Origin: CAWKGC01 sp963849005
Lineage (GTDB): Bacteria; Pseudomonadota; Gammaproteobacteria; Burkholderiales; Usitatibacteraceae
Direction: 5' to 3'
NCBI GenBank assembly: GCA_963849005.1
Contig: CAWKGC010000029.1
Span: 74,613 to 138,612 of the forward strand
Length of the DNA stretch: 64,000 bases
The notes under the pieces were generated by a model. That model searched no databases. It was not told where the DNA came from and worked only from the letters and a program-made list of their open reading frames with translations. Below are positions 42,171-50,975 of the stretch, in pieces; within the stretch, counting starts at the first letter, position 1, and every line of letters starts with the position of its first letter. The position numbers and the translations under genes are program-made.

Positions 42171-42898
42171 GCGGGATGCTGCTCGCCATCGACGCGGGCA
42201 ACACGCGCATCAAGTGGGGCCTCGCGGACGGCGCCGGCTGGGCCGAGCGCGGCGCGGTGCCCACGGCCGAGGCCATGCGCGTGGGCGAGGACTGGCGCCC
42301 GTTGCCCTCTGGGACGCGCGCGGTCGTCTCCAACGTGGCGGGGCTGGAGGTGCGCGCGCAGATCGCCGAGGCCTGCCGCAAGGCCGGCGCGGAGGCGCTC
42401 TTCATCGCCTCGCACCGCGAACAGTGCGGCGTGGCCAACGGCTACATCGACCACACGCAACTCGGCACCGACCGCTGGGCGGCGATCATCGCCGCGCACC
42501 GCGAAGGCAGCGGCAACAAGCTGGTGGTGATCGCCGGCACCGCGCTCACCATCGACGCGCTTTCGGGCGACGGCCGGCACCTGGGCGGCGTGATCGTGCC
42601 CGGCCCGCGCCTGATGCGCGAGTCCCTCAGCCGCAATACCGCGGCGCTCAAGCACACCGACGGGCGCTTCGCGGAGTTCCCCGGCACCACGCCCGACGCC
42701 ATCACCTCGGGCAGCGTGCAGGCCTGCGTGGGCGCGATCCTGCGCCTGCACGAGTCGATGACCCGGGCCGGCCACGCGCCCGGCCGGGTGATCGTCTCCG
42801 GCGGCGCGGCGCAGGAACTGGGCCCGCACCTTCCCTTTCCCGCGGCGTTCAACGAAAATCTCGTCCTCGACGGCCTCGTCCTCATCGCCCGCGCCTGA
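42167..42898 (+). CDS. coaX: Type III pantothenate kinase
   Basis: 243 residues; first step of CoA synthesis. ASKHA-fold motifs: LLAIDAGNTRIKWGL, LGTDRWAAIIAAH, GTALTIDAL and GGVIVPGPRLMRESL. The birA-coaX pair is common in betaproteobacteria. Intact. Confidence 0.95.
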   Translation: MSGMLLAIDAGNTRIKWGLADGAGWAERGAVPTAEAMRVGEDWRPLPSGTRAVVSNVAGLEVRAQIAEACRKAGAEALFIASHREQCGVANGYIDHTQLGTDRWAAIIAAHREGSGNKLVVIAGTALTIDALSGDGRHLGGVIVPGPRLMRESLSRNTAALKHTDGRFAEFPGTTPDAITSGSVQACVGAILRLHESMTRAGHAPGRVIVSGGAAQELGPHLPFPAAFNENLVLDGLVLIARA

Positions 42899-42903
42899 AT
42901 CCC

Positions 42904-43674
42904 GTGTCCCGCTTCCTCTTCTTCCTGCTGCTGATCGCAAACGTCGCGTTGGGCGCGCACATCTATCTGGGCGCCGCGGGCGAGGGCAGCCGCGACTGGT
43001 CCAGCCGCGAGAAGAACCCCGAGGACCTGAAGATCGTGTCGGTGATCGACGCCACCACCGCGACCCGCGCGCAGCTCGATTCGAAGACCGCGGCGATGGC
43101 GCTGGCGGGAGCCGCCTGCGTGGAATTCTCCTCGGTGCCGGTTGCCGAGCAGGTGCGCGTCCGCGAGGCCTTCGCCGCGATGAACCTCGGCAACCGGCTG
43201 ATCGAGCGCCGCGTCGAGGAGATCACGCGCCACTGGGTGTACCTGCCGCCGGCGAAGGACCGCAAGGCCGCGGAGGCCTCCGTTGCCGGGCTGAAGAAAC
43301 TGGGCGTGAGCGACATCTCGCTCCGGCCGGACAATTCGGTTTCGCTGGGCGTCTTCGCCACCGAGGAAGCGGCGCAGCGCTTCCTCGCGCAGGTCGAGGA
43401 AAAGGGCGTGAAGAACGCGGCCACGGGGCCCTTCAGCAGGGAAACGCGCGACGTGCACTACCTCGTGCGCGAGCCCGATACCGACCTCGTTGCCCGGCTG
43501 GTGGTGCTTTCGCGCGAGTTCCAGGGCAGCCGCTTGCGCCCGGTGGCCTGTCCCGCCGCGGAACCGCGGCGCGCGCCTGCCGCGCCCGGCGAGCAACTGA
43601 CTACTCCTTCAGCAAGCGGATGTCGCCGTACAAGGCGCTTGCCACGGTCGCCGAGTTGTCGGTGTCGGTCATGA
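42904..43674 (+). CDS. SPOR-domain membrane protein
   Basis: Starts GTG 42904 (SRFLFFLLLIANVALGAHIY), a single N-terminal anchor. The C-terminal half (HWVYLPPAKDRKAAEASVAG, LGVSDISL, SLGVFATEEAAQRFLAQVE, GVKNAATGPF) fits a SPOR domain, which binds denuded septal glycan. The annotated end runs 74 bases into the convergent DUF3047 gene; the true end may be earlier if a base is wrong near 43590. Confidence 0.75.
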   Translation: MSRFLFFLLLIANVALGAHIYLGAAGEGSRDWSSREKNPEDLKIVSVIDATTATRAQLDSKTAAMALAGAACVEFSSVPVAEQVRVREAFAAMNLGNRLIERRVEEITRHWVYLPPAKDRKAAEASVAGLKKLGVSDISLRPDNSVSLGVFATEEAAQRFLAQVEEKGVKNAATGPFSRETRDVHYLVREPDTDLVARLVVLSREFQGSRLRPVACPAAEPRRAPAAPGEQLTTPSASGCRRTRRLPRSPSCRCRS

Positions 43675-44367
43675 AGCCGACCGCCATCGCCCTTGGGCGG
43701 TTCCTCGCGAAACGCGCGCCGGTAGTCGTTCAGCAGGTTGTGCTTTTCGTCGACCCAGGTTCCGAGCTGCGCCTTGCTGCCCACCACGATCCCCTTCACG
43801 CGCGAAGACATGTTGTGCTGCACGACCGCGCCATAGGGCAGGGTGTCGTCCCAGATGTACATCAGCGTGGCGTAGGGCAATGTCGTGCCGGCAATCGACT
43901 TGGCAAGGTCGTAATTCATCTGTTCGTCGGGCGGCAGCTTGTCGCGCCCGCCTTCGAAGGTCACGACCATGCGCGCCGGGGAGTCCTCGACGTGCGCGAG
44001 CGAGTTGCGCGTGCCTTCGATCATCTTCGGCACTTTCCAGCGCCAGGCGAGCCAGGGGTACTCGCGCACATCGAAAGACGTCGGGTATTCCAGCCCCGAT
44101 GCGGAGGCGTCCGCCAGTGCGAAGCTCGATCACCACACCCTGGTCGGGCGTCCTCACCAGCCGGTAGTCGGTGAATTTCTTGAAGCGCGCCAGGCGATAC
44201 TTGCGCCATCCTTCGGGCAGGCCTTCCAGCGAGGTCGCGGTCGAGAACGGCGTCGGGCTCGGGATCGCCCGTGGAAGGCGCGGGGGCACCGCGTCCGGCG
44301 GCGGCACCGTGGCGCAGGAAGCAAGCAACACCGCCGCGAGGACCGCGGCCGGGGCAAGGCGAAACAT
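43601..44367 (-). CDS. DUF3047 lipoprotein
   Basis: ATG 44367 gives a lipoprotein signal (MFRLAPAAVLAAVLLASC), preferred over an in-frame ATG at 44391. Conserved blocks: YRLVRTPDQGVVIELR, YPWLAWRWKVPKM, RMVVTFEGGRDKLPPDEQ, ATLMYIWDDTLPYG, VVGSKAQLGTWVDEKHN and, at the corrected end, SALYGDIRLLKE. Frameshifts near 44110 and 43700. Function unknown; convergent with the SPOR gene. Confidence 0.82.
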
Positions 44368-44441
44368 GGAATGGGTTATCCTGACGGCCATTTGATTGCG
44401 CGCCAGTCTACATCAGGGTTTCCGATCGGCACCTCACTTCC

Positions 44442-45184
44442 ATGAACTATCTCCCCGAGATTCCCGGCATCCCGGAAGGCCTGCGCGCCGGCCGCAGCCC
44501 CCGCGACGGCTACGTCCGCGGCTGGGGACTGGAATTCGGCGGCCTCGCCGGGCACGTGCGCGCCGACCCGCTCTACCAGGAGGCGGTGGCGCTCATCACC
44601 GGGCGCTCCTTCGTCAGCGAAGAGCGGCGCATGAACCTGTTCCTGCTCCTCAAGTTCTACCTGCCGAAACTCGCGAGCGGCCACATCATCGAGTTCGGCG
44701 CCTACAAGGGCGGCAACGCGGTGTTCATGGCGCACGTCGCCGCGAAGACTGCTGCCCGGCGTGCAGGTATACGCGCTCGACACCTACGCCGGGATGCCGG
44801 CCACCGACAAGACCGTGGACGCGCACAACGCCGGCGACTTCGGCGACAACAGTTTCGAGGACGTGAAGGCCTACGTCGCGAAGAACGGGATTGAAGAACC
44901 TGCACCTCGTGCGCGGCACCTTCGAGGAGACCGCCGCGCAACTGGTCCGCGAGAAGGGCCCCTTCGCGCTGGCGCACATCGACTGCGACATCCATTCCGC
45001 CGTCGTCCATGCCTACGAGACCGTGAAGCCGGCGATGGTGCCCGGCGGCTACCTCGTGTTCGACGACGCGACCGTCTCGTCGTGCATCGGCGCCACCGAG
45101 GCGATCGAGTCGCTGGTGGTGCGCCGCGACGGGATGAACAGCGAGCAGATCTTTCCGCACTTCGTTTTCCGGGCGGGGCTTTGA
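44442..45184 (+). CDS. TylF/macrocin O-methyltransferase-like protein
   Basis: Class I methyltransferase of about 247 residues. Motifs: LPKLASGHIIEFGAYKGGNA (SAM loop region), YALDTYAGMPATDKTVDAHN, LHLVRGTFEETAAQLV, LAHIDCDIHSAVVHAYETV and PGGYLVFDDATVSSC. Frameshifts near 44752 and 44892. Divergent from DUF3047. The stop overlaps the next TTG. Substrate unknown. Confidence 0.85.
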
Positions 45185-46503
45185 CGCCGCGCGCCGTCCT
45201 CGTTTGCCTCGCGCTGGCCGCTTCCGGCTGCGCGAGCATCGACCCGAACAACGTCCTCACGCGCCAGGTTCCTTCAAGCCCCGCTCCGTCTTCGCTCGAC
45301 CCCCAGGCGCGCGCCGAGGCCTTCGATTTCGTCTGGACCACGATGAACGAGCGCTACTACGACCCGCAGATGAACGGCGTCGACTGGAACGCGGCGAGGG
45401 AGAAGTTCCGCCCGCTCGCGCTCGGCGCGGCGAACGACGAGCAGTTCTGGGAAGAACTCGACCGCATGACCGGCGAGATGAAGGACGGCCACACGCGCGT
45501 GGAGTCGCCCCGGCAGGCGGCGCTGCGCGAGAAGAGCGCCTCGGTGTCTTTCGGCTTCGGCGTGATGGAGATCGACGGCGCCCTGCTGGTGAATACGGTG
45601 AATCCCGAGGGCGACGCGTGGTGGGCGGGCGTGAGGAGCGGCATGAAGCTCGTGAGCTTCGACGGCAAGGATGCGCTGGCGTCGTTGCGCGAGGCGCGCA
45701 AGGAGGTGCGCAACAGCTCGACTCCCCAGGCGAAGGAGCGCGCTGCGTTGCGCAAGCTCTTCCAGGGCGAGCCGGGCACGCGCGCGTCGATGGGGTTTCT
45801 GCGCGCCGACGGGACGCCCCTGGCGGTGAACCTCGAGCGCAAGACGCTCAACTTGCCGCCGCGGGTCGTCACGCGGCGCCTGCCCTCGGGCTATGGCTAC
45901 GTGCGCTTCACCGAATTCAAGCAGGGGCTGCAGTCCGACGTGATCGACGCGGTGCGCGCGCAGCGCGACGCGCCCGGCATCATCATCGACGTGCGCGGCA
46001 ATCCCGGCGGCTCGCTCTACATGGTGTGGAACATCGCCAGCGAATTCGTCGCCGACCCGACGGTCGCCGGGCGCACGCTGACCCGCACCGGCAAGCCGAT
46101 CACCGTGCTCTTCAACGCCATCGAGATCATGAAGCTCGAGCAGAAGATCGACGGGCGCGGCGCCGAGGCCTACAAGGGGCCGGTCGTGGTGCTGGTGGAC
46201 CGGGGGTCGGCGAGCGGCTCGGAAATGCTGGCCTCTTCCCTGCAGGCGCTCGGCCGCGCCAAGGTGGTGGGCGAGACCTCGTGCGGCTGCCTGCTGGGCT
46301 TCTTCGGCTATGCCCAGGTGCCGGGCGGCGGCAGGCTGGCGTACAGCGAGATCGGCTTCGTGCTCTCCGACGGCCAGCGCATCGAGGGCATCGGCGTCGT
46401 GCCCGACAAGCCGGTGCCGATCACCGCCGCCGACCTGCAATTCAACCGCGACCGCACGCTCGAAACCGCCGAAGCCCTGCTCGCCGAAATGGCAAAGAAA
46501 TAG
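45181..46503 (+). CDS. S41 family (C-terminal-processing type) peptidase, lipoprotein
   Basis: 440 residues from TTG 45181 (TTGA overlap with the methyltransferase). Lipobox CLALAASGC; a PDZ-like domain (FGFGVMEIDGALLVNTV, AGVRSGMKLVSFDGK); catalytic domain with GIIIDVRGNPGGSLY, Ser in RGSASGSEMLASSLQ and Lys in GRAKVVGETSCG. A periplasmic processing or degrading protease. Intact; ends three bases before a repeat. Confidence 0.92.
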   Translation: MTPRAVLVCLALAASGCASIDPNNVLTRQVPSSPAPSSLDPQARAEAFDFVWTTMNERYYDPQMNGVDWNAAREKFRPLALGAANDEQFWEELDRMTGEMKDGHTRVESPRQAALREKSASVSFGFGVMEIDGALLVNTVNPEGDAWWAGVRSGMKLVSFDGKDALASLREARKEVRNSSTPQAKERAALRKLFQGEPGTRASMGFLRADGTPLAVNLERKTLNLPPRVVTRRLPSGYGYVRFTEFKQGLQSDVIDAVRAQRDAPGIIIDVRGNPGGSLYMVWNIASEFVADPTVAGRTLTRTGKPITVLFNAIEIMKLEQKIDGRGAEAYKGPVVVLVDRGSASGSEMLASSLQALGRAKVVGETSCGCLLGFFGYAQVPGGGRLAYSEIGFVLSDGQRIEGIGVVPDKPVPITAADLQFNRDRTLETAEALLAEMAKK

Positions 46504-46505
46504 CC

Positions 46506-46577
46506 GGGGTCAGATACGCAATGTGGGGTCAGAGGCGCAATTGTGACTCTGACCCCACATTGCGTATCTGACCCCAA
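46506..46577. repeat. GGGGTCAGA element, TACGCAAT type
   Basis: Four units: forward GGGGTCAGATACGCAATGT and GGGGTCAGAGGCGCAATT, then the same two in reverse with small changes (GTGACTCTGACCCC, ACATTGCGTATCTGACCCC). A nested palindrome between the S41 peptidase stop and the UMF1 gene. Same type as 40204. Confidence 0.92.
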
Positions 46578-46594
46578 TTGCGCTGACCCGAATC

Positions 46595-47905
46595 ATGAAC
46601 TCCTCTCCTTCCCTCAACCCCGGCGTCGCCAAGCGGGAAGTGTTCGCGTGGGCGATGTACGACTTCGCCAACTCCGGCTACACCACGGTCGTGCTGACCG
46701 CGGTGTTCAGCGCCTATTTCGTCTCCACCGTCGCCGCGGGCGAGGCATGGGCGACGCTGGCCTGGACCGCGGCGCTGTCGGTGTCGTATGCGCTGACGAT
46801 GCTCTTCGGCCCGATCATCGGCGCGTGGGCGGACGTGCATGCCGCGAAAAAGCGGGCGCTGGCGTGGTCCACGCTGGTGTGCGTGGCGGCCACGGCGATG
46901 CTCGCGCTGGCCGGCCCCGGCGCGGTGTGGTTCTCGGTGGTCTTCATCGTCTTCTCGAACTTCGCCTACGCGATCGGCGAGAACCTGTGCGCCGCCTTCC
47001 TGCCGGAGATCGCGCGGCCCGCAGCGCTGGGCAAGGTGTCGGGCTGGGGCTGGAGCCTGGGCTACATGGGCGGGTTGCTGGCGCTGGCGTTGTGCCTGGC
47101 CTGGGTGATGAGCGCGCCCGCGCGCGGATCGACCACGGCCGCCGCGGTGCCCGGCACGATGCTCATCACCGCGGCCTTGTTCGCGCTTGCCGCCCTGCCC
47201 TTGTTCCTGATGCTGAAGGAACGCGCCGTTCCCGTCACGAACAAGTCGATGACCGACGCGCTCGGCCGCCTCGCCGAGACCGCGCGCTCGGCGCGCCAGT
47301 ATCGCGACCTGCTGCTGGTGTTCGCCTGCGGCACCTTCTACCAGGCCGGCGTGGCCACAGTGATCACGCTGGCCGCGATCTACGCGCAGGAGGTGATGGG
47401 CTTCACCACCACGGACACCTTGCTGCTGATCCTCGTCGTGAACGTCACCGCGGCGATCGGCGCTTTCGGCTTCGGCTACGTGCAGGACAGGATCGGCAAG
47501 GTGCCGGCGCTGCGCATCACGCTGGTGGGCTGGATCGCGATGGTGGTCGTGGCGTGGGCTTCGCCTTCGCAGGCGATGTTCTGGGTCGCGGCCAACCTCG
47601 CCGGGCTGTGCATGGGGTCGAGCCAGTCCGCCGGGCGCGCGCTGGTGGCGTATTTTTCCCCGCCGGAGCGCAGCGGCGAATTCTTCGGGCTGTGGGGCGT
47701 GGCCACGCGGCTGGCAGCGATCCTCGGGCCATTGACCTATGGCGTGGTGACGTGGATGACCGGCGGCAACCACCGCCTCGCGATCCTTCTCACCGGCGCG
47801 TTCTTCATCGTCGCGCTGGCCATACTTGCCTTCGTCCGCGAATCGCGCGGCCACAAAACGGGGTCAGAGTACATTTCCCCGAAAACGGGGTCAGAGTACA
47901 TTTAG
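46595..47905 (+). CDS. MFS transporter, UMF1 family
   Basis: 436 residues with about 12 helices. The N-terminal AWAMYDFANSGYTTVVLTAV matches the UMF1/Atg22-like signature. The last 17 residues, KTGSEYISPKTGSEYI plus the preceding His, are encoded by a GGGGTCAGA repeat, so the natural end was probably near SRGH at 47855. The start lies 18 bases after another repeat, without a Shine-Dalgarno. Substrate unknown. Confidence 0.88.
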   Translation: MNSSPSLNPGVAKREVFAWAMYDFANSGYTTVVLTAVFSAYFVSTVAAGEAWATLAWTAALSVSYALTMLFGPIIGAWADVHAAKKRALAWSTLVCVAATAMLALAGPGAVWFSVVFIVFSNFAYAIGENLCAAFLPEIARPAALGKVSGWGWSLGYMGGLLALALCLAWVMSAPARGSTTAAAVPGTMLITAALFALAALPLFLMLKERAVPVTNKSMTDALGRLAETARSARQYRDLLLVFACGTFYQAGVATVITLAAIYAQEVMGFTTTDTLLLILVVNVTAAIGAFGFGYVQDRIGKVPALRITLVGWIAMVVVAWASPSQAMFWVAANLAGLCMGSSQSAGRALVAYFSPPERSGEFFGLWGVATRLAAILGPLTYGVVTWMTGGNHRLAILLTGAFFIVALAILAFVRESRGHKTGSEYISPKTGSEYI

Positions 47906-47956
47906 ACGAAAATGTAACCTGACCCCGTTATTTGCCAAATGTACTCTGACCCCGTT
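47855..47956. repeat. GGGGTCAGA element, TACATTT type, overlapping a gene end
   Basis: Two forward units AACGGGGTCAGAGTACATTT, then two reverse ones (AATGTAACCTGACCCCGTT and AAATGTACTCTGACCCCGTT). The first two lie inside the UMF1 reading frame and give its stop (TAG after TACATT). The last unit ends five bases before the first usable codon of the DODA gene. Confidence 0.92.
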
Positions 47957-47960
47957 TCCC

Positions 47961-48706
47961 TTGTTCATCTCCCACGGCTCGCCGATGCTGGCGGTCGAGC
48001 GCAACGCGTTCACCGATCGCGTGGGCGCGGCTTGCCGGCGAACTGCCGCGGCCCAAGGCCATCCTCGTGCTTTCCGCGCACTGGGATTCCCCGACGCCGA
48101 TCGTGAGCGCGGCGCCGCAAATGGAGACGATCCACGATTTCGGCGGCTTCCCCGAGGCGCTTTATCGCGAGCGCTATCCCGCCCCCGGCGCGCCCGGGCT
48201 GGCCGCGCGCGTCGCCTCGCTCGTGCCGGGATGCCACACCGACGCGCAGGCGGGGCCTCGACCACGGCGCGTGGGTGCCGCTGAAGCTCATGTACCCGGA
48301 CGCGGACATCCCCGTGACGCAGCTGTCGATCCAGTCGCGGCTGGACGCGGCGCACCACTACGCGCTCGGGCAGTTGCTCGCGCCGCTGCTTGCCGAAGGC
48401 GTGCTGGTGATCGGCTCGGGCGGCATCGTCCACAACCTGCGCGAGCTCGACTGGCACGGCGCCGGCAACACGCATCCGTGGGCGAAGAATTTCAACGACT
48501 GGATGGCGGATCGCGTGGCGGCCGGCGACCTCGCGTCCCTGCTCGACTACGCCCGCCGCGCCCCCGAGCCGCGCATGTCGCACCCGACGACCGAGCACCT
48601 CGTGCCGTTCTTCGCGGCGCTGGGCGCCGGCGGCTTTCCCGCGCGCCATCTCGCGTTGGGGTTCGACCTGGGGTCGCTGGGGATGGACTGCTTCGCCTTC
48701 GGTTGA
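47961..48706 (+). CDS. Extradiol ring-cleavage dioxygenase, DODA type (LigB superfamily)
   Basis: About 248 residues. Metal-binding motifs: LFISHGSPMLAVE near the start, VLSAHWDSPTP, and GIVHNLRELDWHG later; LDHGAWVPLKLMYPDADIPV is also conserved. Class III extradiol enzyme acting on a catechol-like substrate. Only TTG 47961 is available as a start, directly after the repeat, so the extreme N-terminus may have been lost. Frameshifts near 48025 and 48257. Confidence 0.88.
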
Positions 48707-48723
48707 AGGAAATTGGGGAAATT

Positions 48724-48819
48724 GGGGTCAGAGACGTAATATCGCGACGCAACATTGTTGCGCCAAGATATTACGTCTCTGACCCCATTTATCCTGATAT
48801 TTCGGCTCTGACCCCAATT
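48724..48819. repeat. GGGGTCAGA element, mixed GACGTAATAT and GAAATAT tails
   Basis: Two perfect 20-base arms, GGGGTCAGAGACGTAATATC (48724-48743) and its complement (48767-48786), are followed by a reverse unit with another tail, GATATTTCGGCTCTGACCCC (ending 48816). It ends on the dinB stop codon (TAA at 48818-48820, minus strand). Confidence 0.92.
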
Positions 48820-49399
48820 AATGTTTCCAGATTTGCGCTTCGGTGAAGCCCAGCTCGCGCAGTTCCGCCTCGCGAAGGTGGGCCTCGTTGGCGCAGAAGA
48901 ACTCGTCGAGTTGCGGCGGCTTGACCGACGTGCCGGCGAGCATCGCGTGCACCTGCCCGCGGTGATGGATGGCGTGCTGGAACAGGTGCGCGAGCAGCCG
49001 GTGCATCGGCTCCTCGAGCACGCCGGCGCGCCGCGGCACGCCCACCATGCGGTCCATGTCCGCCTCGGTCATCGACTCGCAGGCATCCACCAGCCGGCGA
49101 TCGACCTTGCGCTGCTCGCGCCGGAGGTCCGCGCAATTGTCGAAAGGTTCCTCCGGGTCCCAGAACTTCGCTGCGTCGGCGTTGGGCGGCCTGCCCGCGA
49201 GGCAACGCTCGATCGCATCGACGTAATACCAGTCCACGGTGAGGATATGGTTGAGCGTGGCCTTGAGCGAAGGAAAGAAGCTCGTGCGCGGCGGCGACGA
49301 ACTCCGCCTGCGACAGTTTCGCGCAGGCGCCCAGCAGGCGATGGTTCGCCCAGGCGTTGTTGTACGCCCAGGCGGCAAGGTGGCGGTGAATGTGGTCAT
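48818..49399 (-). CDS. DinB family protein
   Basis: Four-helix metal-binding protein of the DinB/YfiT fold, about 190 residues. Pieces: HLAAWAYNNAWANHRLL, TLNHILTVDWYYVDAIER (first His ligand region) and HLFQHAIHHRGQVHAML (the HxxxH typical of the family). Frameshifts near 49380 and 49280. The start region is disturbed; ATG 49399 is the best candidate. Function unknown, possibly a thiol-dependent transferase. Confidence 0.85.
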   Translation of the reverse strand: MTTFTATLPPGRTTTPGRTIACWAPARNCRRRSSSPPRTSFFPSLKATLNHILTVDWYYVDAIERCLAGRPPNADAAKFWDPEEPFDNCADLRREQRKVDRRLVDACESMTEADMDRMVGVPRRAGVLEEPMHRLLAHLFQHAIHHRGQVHAMLAGTSVKPPQLDEFFCANEAHLREAELRELGFTEAQIWKH

Positions 49400-49437
49400 G
49401 TGGGGCGGCTCCGGTCGGGACGGGAACATGTTGCCGC

Positions 49438-49520
49438 AAATATTTCGGCTGCGACCCGAAATATCCGCGAAAATGCACCCTGATCCGGTTATTGGGAGAA
49501 TGTACCCCGACCCGGTTTCC
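49438..49520. repeat. Degenerate GGGGTCAGA element
   Basis: A decayed three-unit copy. In reverse it contains ATTTCGGCTGCGACCCG, AATGCACCCTGATCCGG and AATGTACCCCGACCCGG, each with two to four changes from the intact units elsewhere. It lies between the divergent dinB and J-like protease genes and ends at the ATG of the latter. Confidence 0.7.
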
Positions 49521-49522
49521 CC

Positions 49523-50968
49523 ATGACAAAATCCCTCTACGAAATCCTCGGCGTCGCGCGCGATGCGACGACGCAGGAAATCCAGCAAGCCTACAAGCGG
49601 GTGCTGTCGGAGATCGCCATCGCGCCCAACCCCGACCCCAAGGCGCTGGCCTCCGCAAAGGAGGCCTTCAAGTACCTCGCGTCGCCCGAGCTGCGCATGA
49701 TCTACGACGCCTCGCTGCTCACCAGCGCCGATCGCCCCGCGGCGAAGCGCACCCCGACGCCGGCGACCCCGCCGCCGCCGATGCCGCCGCGCAAGGGCCC
49801 GACCTTCGTCGTGCGCCCCGACGAGCCCACCTCGTCGGTCGGCGAGATGATGGCCGGCGGCTGGGTGAAGTGGGCGGTGATCGGCGTGATCGCGCTCATC
49901 TTCGTGGTGTGGTGGAAAGGGCCGCGCGCGACGCCGAAGCTGGCGCCGAGGATCGCGGTGCAGTCCGTGACGCCCGAAGAGCGCAAGACCGACCCCACGG
50001 ATCCCAACGCCGACATCGTGACGCCTCCGCTGGTCGCCGTCTCCACCGCGCCGCCCGCCGGCAGCGATGCGGAAAACGTGTTCAACACCGCGTCGGTCAG
50101 CGTCGCGCGCATCGCGGTGTTCGATCGCGACGTGGAGCAGATCGCGATCGGCAGCGGCGTCGTGGTCGCGGACGAGACGCTGATCACCAATTGCCACGTC
50201 GTGAAGAACGGCGTGACGTTCTCGGTCAAGGTCGGCGGCGTCACCTACAACAACGCCAGCCTCGCGGTGGCCGACGAGGAATACGACCTGTGCAAGCTGC
50301 GCATTCCCGGGCTCTCGGCGCAGGCAGTGAAGGTGCTTGGCGCGAAGGAACTGCGCACCGGGCAGAAGGTATTCGCGATCGGCGCGCCGCAGGGACTGGA
50401 GCTCACCATCAGCGACGGCATCGTGTCGTCGCTGCGCGAAGTCGCCAACGGCACCGTGATCCAGACCACCGCGCCGATCTCGCCCGGCTCCAGCGGCGGC
50501 GGCCTCTTCGACACCACCGGCCGGCTGGTCGGCATCATGACCTTCCAGCACCGCTTCGGGCAGAACCTGAACTTCGCGGTGCCGGCGGAGTGGATCGCGA
50601 CGCTGCGCAGCCGCGGCGGCAGCGGGCCGATCGGCGCGAGCGGGTCCGGCAGCTCGCCGCCACCGGGCGCCTCGGTCGGCAACCGCCCGCTCGGCGACAC
50701 GCCGCGCGAGCTGGTGCTGGGGACGTGGTCCTGCACCGGCTCGGCCTCGGGGCGCAACGGCGAGTACACCTACAACCGCGAGGGCACGGTCGCGTTCGCC
50801 ACCAACGACGGCAAGGCCTCCGCCGGGCGCTTCGCCATCAGCGGCCGCGCGATCACCTACTACATCAAGGGCAGCGAGTTCAGCTTCCAGGTCGAGGTGC
50901 TGAACGAGCAGAAGATGGTGCTCAACATCGGGCTCGACGGCCAGCGCCTCACCTGCGCGCGGCGGTGA
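49523..50968 (+). CDS. Membrane-anchored trypsin-like serine protease with N-terminal J-like domain
   Basis: 481 residues, intact. Residues 4-65 resemble a J domain (SLYEILGVARDATTQEI, AYKRVL, ASAKEAFKYLASPELRMIYD) but lack the HPD tripeptide needed to stimulate Hsp70. A Pro-rich linker is followed by a membrane helix (about 115-131) and an HtrA-like protease with H225 (NCHVV), D255 (EYDLC) and S324 (PGSSGGG). A Gly/Ser linker leads to a C-terminal beta domain. The protease is probably periplasmic with the J-like part cytosolic. The ATG follows a repeat directly, with no Shine-Dalgarno. Confidence 0.85.
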   Translation: MTKSLYEILGVARDATTQEIQQAYKRVLSEIAIAPNPDPKALASAKEAFKYLASPELRMIYDASLLTSADRPAAKRTPTPATPPPPMPPRKGPTFVVRPDEPTSSVGEMMAGGWVKWAVIGVIALIFVVWWKGPRATPKLAPRIAVQSVTPEERKTDPTDPNADIVTPPLVAVSTAPPAGSDAENVFNTASVSVARIAVFDRDVEQIAIGSGVVVADETLITNCHVVKNGVTFSVKVGGVTYNNASLAVADEEYDLCKLRIPGLSAQAVKVLGAKELRTGQKVFAIGAPQGLELTISDGIVSSLREVANGTVIQTTAPISPGSSGGGLFDTTGRLVGIMTFQHRFGQNLNFAVPAEWIATLRSRGGSGPIGASGSGSSPPPGASVGNRPLGDTPRELVLGTWSCTGSASGRNGEYTYNREGTVAFATNDGKASAGRFAISGRAITYYIKGSEFSFQVEVLNEQKMVLNIGLDGQRLTCARR

Positions 50969-50975
50969 GCCGGAA

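Noticed and set aside
38163..48819. Possible CRISPR array from repeated GGGGTCAGA units
   Set aside because: Units are in alternating orientation, unevenly spaced and spread between genes; there is no constant repeat-spacer pattern and no cas gene.
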